64,000 nt of DNA, from NCBI RefSeq assembly GCF_022921055.1, contig NZ_CP095061.1, forward strand, positions 2,643,501 to 2,707,500, read 5' to 3'. Each line of letters opens with the position of its first letter. Within the stretch, counting starts at the first letter, position 1. The notes under the pieces were generated by a model. It worked only from the letters and a program-made list of their open reading frames with translations. It searched no databases and was not told the origin of the DNA. Positions 28,475 through 37,844 of this stretch are shown piece after piece. This stretch comes from Hymenobacter volaticus. Its GTDB lineage: Bacteria; Bacteroidota; Bacteroidia; Cytophagales; Hymenobacteraceae. The position numbers were made by a program, and so were the translations under genes.

Positions 28475-28749
28475 GTGAATACTGAAAACAAGTGGTTGCC
28501 GTACCTAGCGAATCGCGCTAGTTCACCTGGTTGCAGACAGCACGAGTTGCGTGGCGGATAGCTGTTTAAGCAACAAGAATGACGTTCTAAAGACCTTCAC
28601 ACGAGCTTAGCTGCCACATTCCTACCTCTTTAGAAGGGCTGCTGAGTTTAAGTCAACTCACTGAAATTATACTGCTTCAGTTGACAGACCATTCCCGCAT
28701 AGGCTATGACTACTGGCCGCTTGCTTAGTGATTTTGGCCTGCTTACGAG

Positions 28750-31716
28750 CTATTGCTTTTTCGTTTCCGGGATGGTGCCATATGCTTGCTGCAAGCCCCC
28801 GAGATTGATGGTAATTCTATCCAACGTAACCCCAGGGTCAATCAAGTAAAGCTTGAGCGTATGCCGCCCGGGGGTGATAAGCGGCTCCTTCACTTTACGC
28901 TGCGCATTGTTGCGCAGCACGTTTTGCTTCCACTCTTCCGAACGGCCCACAGTTTTGAAATCCACGATTTTGATGGGGCCATTATCCAGGGCGATACCGT
29001 AACGCAGGCGGGTAAGGCGCGTAATTTCGTGCGTAGGCAAAGTAAAAACCGTTACTTCCGGTGCCGCCGCCGTGAGCATGTAGAAGTCGTACTCCACCAC
29101 GGGGGCCGACTGCTGAACATTGGCTGTATCAGTGAGCGGCACGGCCTGCAACGGCTGGGCTTGCACTGCTTTTCCCGTAGAGCCTAGGTCGGCAACGGGC
29201 GCCCACGAACTAGCCGGCTTATCGGTTTTGCGGCTGTAGTTGCCCGCAAACATCGACACGTAGCCGTTGCTTTCTACAAACCCTTCATATGCCTGCAATT
29301 CCGCGCTCATGGCCGGCGCCGCATGCACTGTAACTTGTAGGGTTTTGCCCGCGCCTTTAAAGGTAATCTTACCAACTAGGCCGCCGCGTTTAGGCGCTTT
29401 GCTCCAGTCAATGCCGACTTGTAGGCGTTGCTCTTTCTGGCCCATTGCCGACGTTAGGCGCCCCTTTTTCGCGGAAATCACCAGCCACTTCGCCGAGGTT
29501 TTGGCCTGCCACGCCACTGCTTGACGGCCACTCAGAAATACGTCAACAAAATAAGTTTGTGGGCCCCAGGGGTAAAACGTGGGCAAGGCCACAGCCCGCT
29601 TGATCTTGAATGGGTTTAGCTGAGTTGAATCCGGTACACCGAGCCCTTCGGGTGCTAAACCCCACACTTGCGTGGTGTCCACTCGCATCGGGGTGGCAGC
29701 TGGGGCTTGGTAAACGGGCAGGTCGCGGGGCTTCATCGACATCATGCCTCGCCACTTGCCGCCGGCTAGCTGCTGGTTGTAGTACTCGGTTTCCTGCTCG
29801 ATGCGGACGTAGGCTTGCCGCGCCAGGTCGGCGTAGTCGGTGGCGCTGGCCCGGTTTTGTTGGGCGTACCAGTAGCTTTTGTCTTGGTAGAGAAACTTCT
29901 GATTCATCAAGGACGCCCCCACCACTGGGTAGTAAACCAGTTCGAAAAAAGCATCGGCCCGTGCCGGACTGATCAGGGGGCGCAGTTGTTGGACTTGCTG
30001 CTCGAGGGCGGCATAGCGGTCGAGCCGGCGCTGGGCTTCGTCGCCATAATAGAAGTGGTTGTAGTCGGTGCGGCGAGTTTCGGTGGTGGGTTCGGTCTGG
30101 CTCCAGCCCATAAACTCGGGGCGTCGTTCGAAGGCTAGGTCGTAGTATTTCCACAAAATATCCCGGATAGCGGCGGCGTGCTCTTTCCCGAAAATCTGCG
30201 CTGTCCACTGCTCTAAGTGCTGCGGCACGTATTGGCTTTGCTGGAAAGGCGGCGCGTGGTAAGCCATATCCAGAAACAGCTGAATGTTGTACTCCAGCGG
30301 CTTGATGTCGCCCACGTTCATCACCCACAGCTTGTCGGTCTTTAGCGCGTAAGCTTTCATCATCTCCTCTCGAATCAGGGCCGGGTGCGTGGAGCCGAGC
30401 CAGAGGTAATCGTGGGGGCGGCCCCAATACGAGGCGTGGTAGTACACGCCCGTGCCGCCGGGCCGGCGCTGCTCCTCGGCGGTGCTTAAGCGACTGATAT
30501 AGCCATAGTTGTCGTCGGGCCAGGCCAGGATGACGTCGTCGGGTAACTTCAGGCCGGCGTCGTACACGTCGAGCACTTCTTTGTAGGCCGTAAACACCTG
30601 CGGCACGCGGGTCACGTCGGGGGCTACGTGCCGCCGCAGGATGTCGCGCTGGTCGGTGAGCACGCGACCTAGCATCTGAGCTGCTTCTTGGGGTGTTTTT
30701 GCTCCTTCCATGCCGCTGTCGTGCACGCCGCGCATGCCCAAGGAGTACATGGCTTCCAACTTGCCGGCTTGTTTGGCGCGCTGGTCCCAATAAGAATAGA
30801 CGGCCGGTTGGTTGCGGAAGTAATCGAACGGACCCATCGTGGGCTCCTGCCACTCGTCCACGTTGTTGCGCAGCATGGGCTCGGCGTGGGACGTACCCAC
30901 CAGAATGGCGTAGCGGTCGGCCATTTTCGGGTTGCCAGGGTAATGGAAGAAGGCCTTGGTGCTTGGGTGCATGGCGGGCCAGATTAGGTTGGCCTTCAGC
31001 CGCAAGAGCAACTCGAAGATGCGGGCGTAGGTGTTGGGTCCGATGTCCTTCACCTCCTGATCAAGGTTTTGGGCGGCCCAGGGTTGCAGGCCCCAATCTT
31101 CGTCGTTGAGGAAGAGGCCGCGGTATTTCACCGACGGAGTTTGCGCTACATAATTGCCGGCGCTTAGGTACAAGTTGGGCTGGGGCAGCGGCGTCACGTC
31201 GGCCCACCAGGACCAGGGCGAAACCCCCAGTCGGCGCGACAACTCGAACACGCCAAAGGCGGTACCGCGTCGGTCGCTGCCAGCCACCACCAGCGCTTTG
31301 CCGGCTTTGCCAAACGGCTTATCCACGACGCTGATGCTAAACGTTTCCCACTGGCCCTTGAGGTTGGCTAGCTGGCTGGCACCGCCGGCGGCCAGCTGAT
31401 CAATCCGCTTGGAATGGCCGAGCGTACCCACCACCACCGAATAGGAGGCTAACGGCTCGGTTGCCCCGCGTAAGGCCGGCGTGGTTCCGGTAATACTGTG
31501 GATGTCTTTAACCAAGGCTTCGGCCGCTACGCGCACCACTTCCGCATCTTGCGCATCCACGTACACTGCGGCCGCCTGACGGTTGTGCACCAACGGAAAC
31601 GCCTCGGGGCTATTTGCTACCAGCGTCAGCGCCTTTTCGGCGGGCTGCTGGGCCAGGGAGGGATACTGAGCCTGAAGGAGCAGCAAGAAAAGCAGGAAGG
31701 TTATGCAGTTTTTCAT
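28750..31716 (-). CDS. GH115 xylan alpha-glucuronidase
   Basis: A 988-residue exported enzyme from the ATG at 31716, with a signal peptide MKNCITFLLFLLLLQAQYPS. GH115 enzymes remove (4-O-methyl-)glucuronic acid from internal positions of glucuronoxylan. Family blocks present are GVSPWSWWADVTPLP, VKYRGLFLNDEDWGLQPWAA, FELLLRLKANLIWPAMHPST, GTSHAEPMLRNNVDEW, YHASYWGRPHDYLWLGSTHP, KLWVMNVGDIKPLEYNIQ and a C-terminal GH115_C-like domain (YEGFVESNGYVSMFAGNYSR). It is a second copy relative to the gene at 43373 and reads into the SDR pseudogene. Its location, 12 kb from the main locus, suggests a split or duplicated xylan system. Confidence 0.95.
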   Translation of the reverse strand: MKNCITFLLFLLLLQAQYPSLAQQPAEKALTLVANSPEAFPLVHNRQAAAVYVDAQDAEVVRVAAEALVKDIHSITGTTPALRGATEPLASYSVVVGTLGHSKRIDQLAAGGASQLANLKGQWETFSISVVDKPFGKAGKALVVAGSDRRGTAFGVFELSRRLGVSPWSWWADVTPLPQPNLYLSAGNYVAQTPSVKYRGLFLNDEDWGLQPWAAQNLDQEVKDIGPNTYARIFELLLRLKANLIWPAMHPSTKAFFHYPGNPKMADRYAILVGTSHAEPMLRNNVDEWQEPTMGPFDYFRNQPAVYSYWDQRAKQAGKLEAMYSLGMRGVHDSGMEGAKTPQEAAQMLGRVLTDQRDILRRHVAPDVTRVPQVFTAYKEVLDVYDAGLKLPDDVILAWPDDNYGYISRLSTAEEQRRPGGTGVYYHASYWGRPHDYLWLGSTHPALIREEMMKAYALKTDKLWVMNVGDIKPLEYNIQLFLDMAYHAPPFQQSQYVPQHLEQWTAQIFGKEHAAAIRDILWKYYDLAFERRPEFMGWSQTEPTTETRRTDYNHFYYGDEAQRRLDRYAALEQQVQQLRPLISPARADAFFELVYYPVVGASLMNQKFLYQDKSYWYAQQNRASATDYADLARQAYVRIEQETEYYNQQLAGGKWRGMMSMKPRDLPVYQAPAATPMRVDTTQVWGLAPEGLGVPDSTQLNPFKIKRAVALPTFYPWGPQTYFVDVFLSGRQAVAWQAKTSAKWLVISAKKGRLTSAMGQKEQRLQVGIDWSKAPKRGGLVGKITFKGAGKTLQVTVHAAPAMSAELQAYEGFVESNGYVSMFAGNYSRKTDKPASSWAPVADLGSTGKAVQAQPLQAVPLTDTANVQQSAPVVEYDFYMLTAAAPEVTVFTLPTHEITRLTRLRYGIALDNGPIKIVDFKTVGRSEEWKQNVLRNNAQRKVKEPLITPGRHTLKLYLIDPGVTLDRITINLGGLQQAYGTIPETKKQ

Positions 31717-31821
31717 CAAGCAACAGGCCACAGCCTAGAAAGCAACAGGTAAGAAAATCAGGGCTCTTCGTAGGAAGTACAGACTCTGAAGCTGCTAGAG
31801 CAGAAAACCCAAACCTAGGTT

Positions 31822-32694
31822 TCACTCACTGCCCACGGCGGGCTGCGCACGGGGGCTAGTAGCCGTAGCCCCTGCACTAGCTACTACAATAAAGACCACT
31901 GCCAACCATTGACCAAGCGTTAGTTGCTCACCCAGCAGCGCCCAGCCCGACAATGCAGCCACCACCGGCTCCAGGCTCATCAAGATGCTGAAGGTGCGCG
32001 TGGGCATAGTTCGGAGCGCCTGCATCTCCAGCGAGAAAGGCAAAATACTTGAGAATAGCGCCAACAACGCGCCTAGCAGCAGCAGGTGCGGAGTTAGGGC
32101 CGATAAGCTCCCGCTAGCCACACCGAAAGGCAGCACCGGCAGGGTCGCGAACAGCATGCCCACCGTGACGGCCACTGGGCCCGGTAGCAAGGCCGCCGTT
32201 CGCTGGCTCAGCACGATGTACCCAGCCCAGCAGCCACCGGCTGCCAAGGCAAAGCCAAGACCGAGCAGGTCGATGTTGTGGCCGCTCCAGGGTGCCAGCA
32301 GCGCAATGCCCGCTCCAGCCAGCGCCACCCACACCACGTCGATCAGGCGGCGCGAACCAGTCAGCGCCAAACCCAGTGGCCCGACAAACTCCAGCGTCAC
32401 GGCTACGCCGAGCGGTATGCGGGCCAAGGCGCAATAGAAGAGGAAATTCATAGCGCCTAGCGCTAGGCCGTAGGGCACCACCGCCCGCCATTGCGCGGGT
32501 TGCAGTTGGCTGAACCGAGGCCGCACAACCGCCAGCAGCACCAGCGCCGAAAGGCCGATCCGGATGCTGGTGGTGCCTGCGGCCCCAAGCACGGGAAACA
32601 ACCCTTTGGCAATGGCAGCCCCACCTTGTACACTAATGATGGCGAGAAGCACGGCAGGCACCGCGGGCAAAGTAAAGCGCGAAGAATCTGGCAT
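31822..32694 (-). CDS. EamA/DMT-family exporter, RhtA-like
   Basis: A 290-residue membrane protein with ten hydrophobic segments in two repeated EamA halves (VLLAIISVQGGAAIAKGLFP, VTLEFVGPLGLALTGSRRLI, LGLGFALAAGGCWAGYIVLS, TFSILMSLEPVVAALSGWAL). The pattern fits the RhtA-type threonine/homoserine exporters in the drug/metabolite transporter superfamily. The substrate here is inferred only from the family. It is followed 105 bp later by the GH115 gene on the same strand, which is probably coincidental. Confidence 0.85.
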   Translation of the reverse strand: MPDSSRFTLPAVPAVLLAIISVQGGAAIAKGLFPVLGAAGTTSIRIGLSALVLLAVVRPRFSQLQPAQWRAVVPYGLALGAMNFLFYCALARIPLGVAVTLEFVGPLGLALTGSRRLIDVVWVALAGAGIALLAPWSGHNIDLLGLGFALAAGGCWAGYIVLSQRTAALLPGPVAVTVGMLFATLPVLPFGVASGSLSALTPHLLLLGALLALFSSILPFSLEMQALRTMPTRTFSILMSLEPVVAALSGWALLGEQLTLGQWLAVVFIVVASAGATATSPRAQPAVGSE

Positions 32695-33051
32695 AACAAG
32701 TAGACGGCCATCGTGCGTTCGACGGCAGTGACAGCCGCAAACTTCGACAAGTATCGAGTAGTATTACCAGTATAGATCAACTTATTCGCCTGCACAAGCA
32801 TGCGTAGGCTGGTGTCTATCGTAGTTTTCTAGTGGTGATAGAGCGTACGAGCGACGGGCCAACTACCCCTATTCACTAGCCAACGCATGGCTTGCAAACA
32901 CCTAAGAAGCTGCAAAGGCCTGTAGAACACACGAGAAGAAGAATTTTCTGAAACGCACCGAGGTGTCCGCTCCTAAAATTGTTAAGCACTATCTTGAAAT
33001 AGCTTAATTTAAAACACCAGCATACAAAGTTGATCGTTACCTTGTCAAACG
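32695..33051. other. Divergent intergenic region, nothing recognised
   Basis: A 357-bp spacer between the leftward EamA gene and the rightward GAF gene. The part near 32950-33050 is AT-rich and presumably holds the promoter of the GAF gene. No ORF, hairpin or repeat stands out. Confidence 0.45.
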
Positions 33052-33777
33052 ATGTCGCTACCAGATTCCCTTATTCCGCCAGACGATTCGCAACGCTTGG
33101 AGGCGTTGGCGCCCTATCTGGTACTCGGCAATGCCCCGGATGCGGTATTCGACGAACTTGTACGGCTGACGGCTAAGCTCTTCAACGTACCGATTGCCTT
33201 GGTCTCCTTGGTGGAGGAAGGCAGCGTGTGGTTTAAGGCCAATTTTGGCCTGGCGGGTGCCGAGCGGGTTGCCCGCAACGAAAGCATGTGCTCGGTGGCC
33301 ATTTTGCAGCAAGAAACCACCGTGTACGCCGACTTAGAGCGCGAACCTTGTCAACTGACCGAGCCGGGCGTTGTCGAAGCCTTGCAGCTGCGCTTCTACG
33401 CGGGGCACCCCTTGCGCACTTCCACGGGGCAGGCCATTGGTTCGTTGTGCGTAATCGACCGGCAGCCGCGCGTACTTTCGGCCACGGAAATAACCCGTTT
33501 GCAGGCCTTGGCGGGCGTGGTAATGCGCATGCTCGACCTGCGCCTAGCCCTGCGCCAACAAGAGTTGCCGAGTAGTGGCCTGTGGTTGCAGCTGTATCGC
33601 CACTTAGATTTGTCGCTCAATCGGCTCGATACGCTGTCGGAATTGGCTCGATGGGAAGAATCGCCGGATACCCCGGCTGCAATACAATATCAGCAGTCGC
33701 TGGACGAGGAAGCGGAACTCGTGACGAAGGCCCTGGACCACCAAATCAACGCCGCTTTAGCGGCGCTGGGCAAGTAG
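33052..33777 (+). CDS. GAF-domain protein
   Basis: A 241-residue cytoplasmic protein. Residues ~25-165 form a GAF domain: FDELVRLTAKLFNVPIALVS, VWFKANFGLAGAERVARNES, MCSVAILQQETTVYADLE, LRFYAGHPLRTSTGQAIGSL, CVIDRQPRVLSATEITRLQA. The remaining ~75 residues are helical without an output domain. The stretch R-N-E-S-M-C-S is the usual GAF landmark in Bacteroidota light/redox sensor kinases, so this may be a stand-alone sensor or phytochrome-like partner. No kinase gene is adjacent. Confidence 0.85.
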   Translation: MSLPDSLIPPDDSQRLEALAPYLVLGNAPDAVFDELVRLTAKLFNVPIALVSLVEEGSVWFKANFGLAGAERVARNESMCSVAILQQETTVYADLEREPCQLTEPGVVEALQLRFYAGHPLRTSTGQAIGSLCVIDRQPRVLSATEITRLQALAGVVMRMLDLRLALRQQELPSSGLWLQLYRHLDLSLNRLDTLSELARWEESPDTPAAIQYQQSLDEEAELVTKALDHQINAALAALGK

Positions 33778-33795
33778 CGCCGCCTAACCCTTAAA

Positions 33796-33930
33796 ACGCA
33801 CAACGTTCAGCTACGGGTAGGTTCGGTACGAGGGCTGAAAATCAGCCAGCCAATTATGAGTGGCAATGACACTGTGCAAGTGCAGTTCACCGTCACCAAC
33901 ACCGATAAACGCGCCGGTGAGGTGCTCGCT
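33796..33930 (+). pseudogene. Remnant of a GH3 C-terminal fibronectin-III-like domain
   Basis: The frame encodes LKISQPIMSGNDTVQVQF and TVTNTDKRAGEVLAW. This is the first strands of the Fn3-like domain that ends GH3 beta-glucosidases/xylosidases (usual pattern TVTNTGxRAGDEVVQLY). Nothing of the catalytic domain is present nearby. The piece is immediately downstream of the GAF gene. Confidence 0.5.
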
Positions 33931-34424
33931 TGGCTATTGTTACTTGTTTGTTTGCCCCGCAGTGAACTATGTCTCATAAGCGAGTGGGCAGCAAGAAGGC
34001 TGCCCACTTCACTGCTACACCGATGCTAATCCGTCCTAGTGGCAAGGCATGCTGCACGGCGCCTGATGCTGATGGCACTGTTCAACTACCGCTCACGGCG
34101 CAGTCTCGTAGCGGCGGCCTATGCGCTGTCGAAGCCCCTGGCGCCGGCCCTGACCGCCTGGCCGGCTCATGCTTCGAGTGGCAAGTGGTGGTAGCTAAGT
34201 CTGTCTAGTTTATATTGCGCTACTTACTCTTCAGTAGCTGAACAGTAACATCCACCTCGGAATAAGGATAGACCAAGAGCACATTGCACATTTCTGGTAA
34301 GCAGAACATAAGCCGGAGTACTATTCCAGCAAAAGGCAGAAATTATTCTGCGAATTGAAGTAGTAATGCCGGTTGGTGCGAGAGAATTTTTATATTTCAC
34401 CGCAAACTTACATCCTTCACCACA
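33931..34424. other. Intergenic region with a further coding-like fragment
   Basis: From 34030 to 34194 the plus frame encodes VARHAARRLMLMALFNYRSR, then RSLVAAAYALSKPLAPALTA and ends with WPAHASSGKWW and a stop. It reads like a C-terminal protein fragment that I do not recognise. The stretch 34200-34420 is AT-rich and contains the likely promoter of the acidic protein gene (TTTTTATATTTCA at 34387-34399). Confidence 0.3.
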
Positions 34425-34649
34425 ATGCTAGCAGCCAAACAATCACAAGTAGACGACGAGCCACGCGACAAGCAACAGCTAGACGACTCCGATGACTTCG
34501 ATGAGGACGTTGAAGATGATGCTACAGATGATATCGACGACGAGGACGATATTGATGATATCGATGACATCGATGACGACGAAGACATCAAAGGTTTAGG
34601 AGATGATGCGCTCTACCTCGATGACGACGATGACGATGATGATCTTTAA
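34425..34649 (+). CDS. Very acidic small protein
   Basis: A 74-residue protein in which about 60 percent of residues are Asp or Glu, with DD, EDD, DID and DDIDDIDD repeats and an all-Asp tail before the final leucine. Only the first ~20 residues and one KGLGDDALYL segment are mixed. It has a normal ATG, its own upstream AT-rich region and a strong terminator 9 bp downstream, so it is probably a real expressed gene. Such proteins can bind Ca2+ or basic proteins or DNA-binding surfaces, but the function is unknown. Confidence 0.65.
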   Translation: MLAAKQSQVDDEPRDKQQLDDSDDFDEDVEDDATDDIDDEDDIDDIDDIDDDEDIKGLGDDALYLDDDDDDDDL

Positions 34650-34657
34650 TAAACTTC

Positions 34658-34693
34658 AAAAAAAAGGCCCTGGCTTCGCCAGGGCCTTTTTTA
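34658..34693. terminator. Rho-independent terminator shared by convergent genes
   Basis: A GGCCCTGGC stem with TTC loop lies between A and T runs on both sides. It can stop the acidic-protein gene and the convergent glycosyltransferase gene. Confidence 0.9.
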
Positions 34694-34711
34694 ATCACCT
34701 GTTTCACGCCC

Positions 34712-35909
34712 TTATGCTTGCGGCTGGCATACGTATTCTAAAATGGATTCCAACTGTCGGCTCTGCTGCATAGGGTTGTAGAACTGACGCACGTGGGCGG
34801 CGGCCCGCTCGGCTAGCAACAGTGACTGCGCTGGAGCCGACAGCGTAACAAACAGTTGCTTGGCGCAGGTAGCAACGTCGTGCGGGGGAAAAAGGCGAGC
34901 CGTATGGCCATGGAGCAGTAGGTCGGCGGCATCGGCCGTGTGGGCACTGACCAGCGGACAGCCCGAGGCCATGGCTTCGAGCACCGCCAGGCAGGTGGCA
35001 TCCTGCGAGCTAGGAAGTAGCAGCACGTCTAAGGGCAGTAAAGCAGAAAGGGCGTGGCCGCGTGGTGCAAGGGCGCAGGTGCACCCGATGACTTAGGTGC
35101 AGTTGCTGAGTTAACTCCTGCAGGGCAGCCCACCGAACGGGGTCGGGCGGCGTTGCCGGACTGCTCAATACCACCAGTTCAGCATCTGAGTTGTGTTCCT
35201 GCTGCAGGCGGTACAACACTTCCAGCGCAAACGCCGGACCATCTCCGCCATGGTCGAGCACCCCAATAAGCTGAGCAGCGGCCGGCAACTTCAGCAAGGA
35301 GCGACCTTGCCGGCGGGCATTGCCATCGTCATTGGTGAAATAGGATAGCAGCGTCGCCGGGGGCACTACCCACAGCTGCCGGCTACTGAGGGTGGTGTGG
35401 GTGAGCATCTGCTGCCCACTGCGGGCAAGCGGCGACAGCCAAGCATCAACGGCCTTTAGTTGCCAGTTCAGCCACCATCGGCGTGGCCAGCTACGGGAAC
35501 AAATTGACTCGAACTGCCGATGTATCAGCAACAGCTTGCTTGGCGGCCAGCGTTTTATTAAACCAGCGAATCCTAGGTCAGCTAGCCGAGTAGTAAGCAA
35601 CAGTTCAATTGCTTGCTGCCGGAGCCAGCGGCCAAGGTGAACAGCAGTCCATAGCTTAGCCGGGAAGGCAACTTCGGGATAGGCAAGGCACGGAATTCCT
35701 TGTGCTTGGGCTTGTTGGTGCAGCACCGAACCGTCGCGTACTATCAGCGTAAGAACTCGGCCCTTTTCGTGCAGTTGAATGGCCAGCCACAAAGTTTGCT
35801 GTTCCGGGCCTTGCCAATCCTGCGAAAAGCAGAGGATAGCAAGGGCCCCTTTACCAGCTGGCGCATCCTCCATAAGCGCCAGCATTTCTGGCGTAGAATA
35901 AGGAACCAT
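34712..35909 (-). pseudogene. GT4-type glycosyltransferase, frameshifted
   Basis: The N-terminal part (35909 down to ~35045) contains LCFSQDWQGPEQQTLWLAIQ, LIVRDGSVLHQQAQAQGIPC and LIGVLDHGGDGPAFALEVLY. The C-terminal part (from ~35050 down to 34712, different frame) contains SALLPLDVLLLPSSQDATCL, then AVLEAMASGCPLVSAHT, the E-x7-E-like nucleotide-sugar site of GT4 enzymes. One base change near 35045-35055 joins them into a ~398-residue protein. The sugar donor is unknown and no cell-wall or exopolysaccharide genes are adjacent. Confidence 0.75.
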
Positions 35910-36297
35910 AGAAAAAAGGGTTAAGGACCAGGAGTTTAAACCTAGTGCCCGTTAGCCCTTTGCCCGCCTTCACTAGACGACGGGACCTATTACCTCGACG
36001 ACAACGGCTTATTGGCCTACGACTGCCCCTATCTCAACCGTTTCTATCTGCCGCTAATTGCCAGATTATTTCTCTCGCAACTGTAGTTGTTGTAGCGCCA
36101 CTTTGCTGCGCAACGGGTAGGTGTTTCGTCGTAGGAAGGCATAAGTTTCAACTGAACGGGACGTTCTCAAGCAAGCAAACTTACTGTGCCGGGCGGCGGC
36201 TTGCTGGGCTAGACTACCACCACTTGCAAGCGGAGACAACCGCATCGGTATAGCAAGCAAAAAATCGGTAATTGTAAAGCCTACAACTAATCCACCC
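35910..36297. other. Intergenic region with a short coding-like piece
   Basis: At 35973-36090 the plus frame is open and encodes LDDGTYYLDDNGLLAYDCPY then LNRFYLPLIARLFL before a stop; it looks like a decayed gene end that I cannot identify. The rest of this 388-bp region between the glycosyltransferase and flavoprotein genes shows nothing clear. Confidence 0.3.
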
Positions 36298-37370
36298 TTA
36301 AGCTGGTGCTGTATTCGGATTGGCCAAGAACTCTTTGATTTCCTCCACGGTGGTGCGAGCCGACCGTCCTACGCCAATCAGGGTGGCGGAGGCAAACCCG
36401 GTCCAGTTGCCGTAGCCCACCAGCCATAGTCCCGGCTGCGCGGTGGCCCGCGTGCCCACGGTGGCTACTCGCCCATCGGCTTGCACTATCCCCAATTCCG
36501 CTAGAAACGATAGCGCCGGTCGGAAACCCGTGCACCAAATCACGGCATCTACTGCTTCCTCCCTCCCATCGGGCCAGACCACACCCGCGGCGGTAAACCG
36601 CACGAAAGGCCGCACGCTGCCCAACACGCCCCGGCCGCGGGCCTCTTTCACAGAATCGACCATTACAACGTTACCTAAGGCTGGCGACGGAGCTGGCACT
36701 GTGCCACTTTGGGCATGGTAGCGCTGGGTGGCTTGGATGAACAGAACTCGACCGTCCACGTCATCGGGCAGGAACCGAGGTTCTTTTTCTGTAACCCAAA
36801 GCGTATGGGCCACCCGCGAGACTTCCGCCAGCACTTGCGCCCCAGAGTTGCCGCCCCCACTACCAAAACCCGCTTTCCGGCGAAGGGCAACGCATTACGG
36901 TAATAAGCAGAATGCAGCTGCACTCCTTTGAAGGTGGCCCGGCCGGGGTAGTCGGGTAGGTAGGGGTTACGCCAACTGCCGGTAGCGCACACCACGGCCC
37001 GCGCTTGCCACGTTCCCTGATCGGTGAGGACCACAAACCCGGCACTGGCTCGCCGCACATGCAGTATACGCACCGGGCGCTGCACTGGCAGCGCATAGCG
37101 CTGTTCGTACTGGGTGAGGTAGGTTATGACGGTATCCCGCGTCGGAAACCCATCTTCTTCCGGCGGAGGCATCAGCCAGCCGGGCAAGGAACTGGCCGTT
37201 GCCGGTGAAAACAACTGCAGCGAATCCCAACTCTGAAGCCACGCACCACCCGGCGCCGCTTGGTCGTCGAGCAGCACAAAGGTCAGGCCCGCCCGCCGCA
37301 GGTAGTAGCCCACGGCCAACCCGCTTTGCCCAGCCCCGATAACCAGTACGTCGATAGTTTGGTCTGCCAC
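36298..37370 (-). pseudogene. FAD/NAD(P)H flavoprotein monooxygenase of the ars operon, frameshifted
   Basis: A CzcO/ArsO-like flavin monooxygenase of about 357 residues. FAD-binding GAGQSGLAVGYYLRRAG is near the N-terminus (GTG start at 37370), and the middle has CATGSWRNPYLPDYPG. The NADPH motif would be [17 protein letters not shown], but it is interrupted by loss of one base in the C5/G5 run at 36854-36858, which shifts the frame. The C-terminal half ([20 protein letters not shown]) is intact. It begins 9 bp after arsC, so it belongs to the ars operon. ArsO-type flavoproteins occur next to arsenic genes, but their exact oxidation reaction is not settled. Confidence 0.82.
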
Positions 37371-37379
37371 TAAATAAGC

Positions 37380-37820
37380 CTAGGTGCGCTGAAACTGCGC
37401 TCGTACGAAGTCGTGCGCGTAGGTTTTTATTTGGTCGCGCACGGCCCGAAACTGCTCTATAATTTGCTCTTCGGTGCCCGTGGCCTTGGCCGGATCCGGG
37501 AAATTGTGGTGCAGCTTCTGGGTTGACGCAGGAAACACGGGGCACACCTCCTGGGCATGGTCGCACACGGTCAGCACGTAGGAGAAAGGCACCGCGGCGT
37601 ACTCATCCATGTGGTTGCTGGTGTGGTGCGCAATGTCCACGCCGTCTTCAGCCATCACGCGCACGGCCCGCGGGTTGAGCCCGTGGGTTTCCACCCCCGC
37701 ACTGTAGACGGTGGCCTGCCCGTCGAGCAGTTGATTGAGGTAGCCATGAAGCAGCTGGCTCCGGCAGGAATTGCCGGTACAGAGCACTAGGATGTTGGGT
37801 TTTGTAGCGTGAGCAAGCAT
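37380..37820 (-). CDS. arsC: Arsenate reductase, low-molecular-weight phosphatase type
   Basis: A 146-residue cytoplasmic enzyme that reduces arsenate to arsenite. The P-loop with the catalytic cysteine is LVLCTGNSCRSQ at residues 11-22 (CX5R). The second pair of redox cysteines is in TVCDHAQEVCP, as in thioredoxin-coupled ArsC of Staphylococcus type. The C-terminus ends IKTYAHDFVRAQ. It lies 24 bp after arsI and 9 bp before the flavoprotein gene. Confidence 0.93.
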   Translation of the reverse strand: MLAHATKPNILVLCTGNSCRSQLLHGYLNQLLDGQATVYSAGVETHGLNPRAVRVMAEDGVDIAHHTSNHMDEYAAVPFSYVLTVCDHAQEVCPVFPASTQKLHHNFPDPAKATGTEEQIIEQFRAVRDQIKTYAHDFVRAQFQRT

Positions 37821-37844
37821 AAATAGCTATACGTTAGCTCTAAC

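Noticed and set aside
28653..28686. GTCAACT...AGTTGAC hairpin as a terminator for GH115
   Set aside because: The stem is interrupted by an unpaired stretch and lacks a T run; support is too weak.
29543..30853. 436-residue Arg/Pro-rich minus-strand ORF overlapping GH115
   Set aside because: Typical high-GC shadow frame within the GH115 gene; no domain.
34397..34591. Serine-rich minus-strand ORF
   Set aside because: It is the mirror of the Asp-repeat codons (GAC/GAT) of the acidic protein gene.
34502..34648. Short GAC/GAT tandem repeats as a CRISPR or microsatellite locus
   Set aside because: They are codons of a conserved-looking acidic ORF with irregular period, without spacers.
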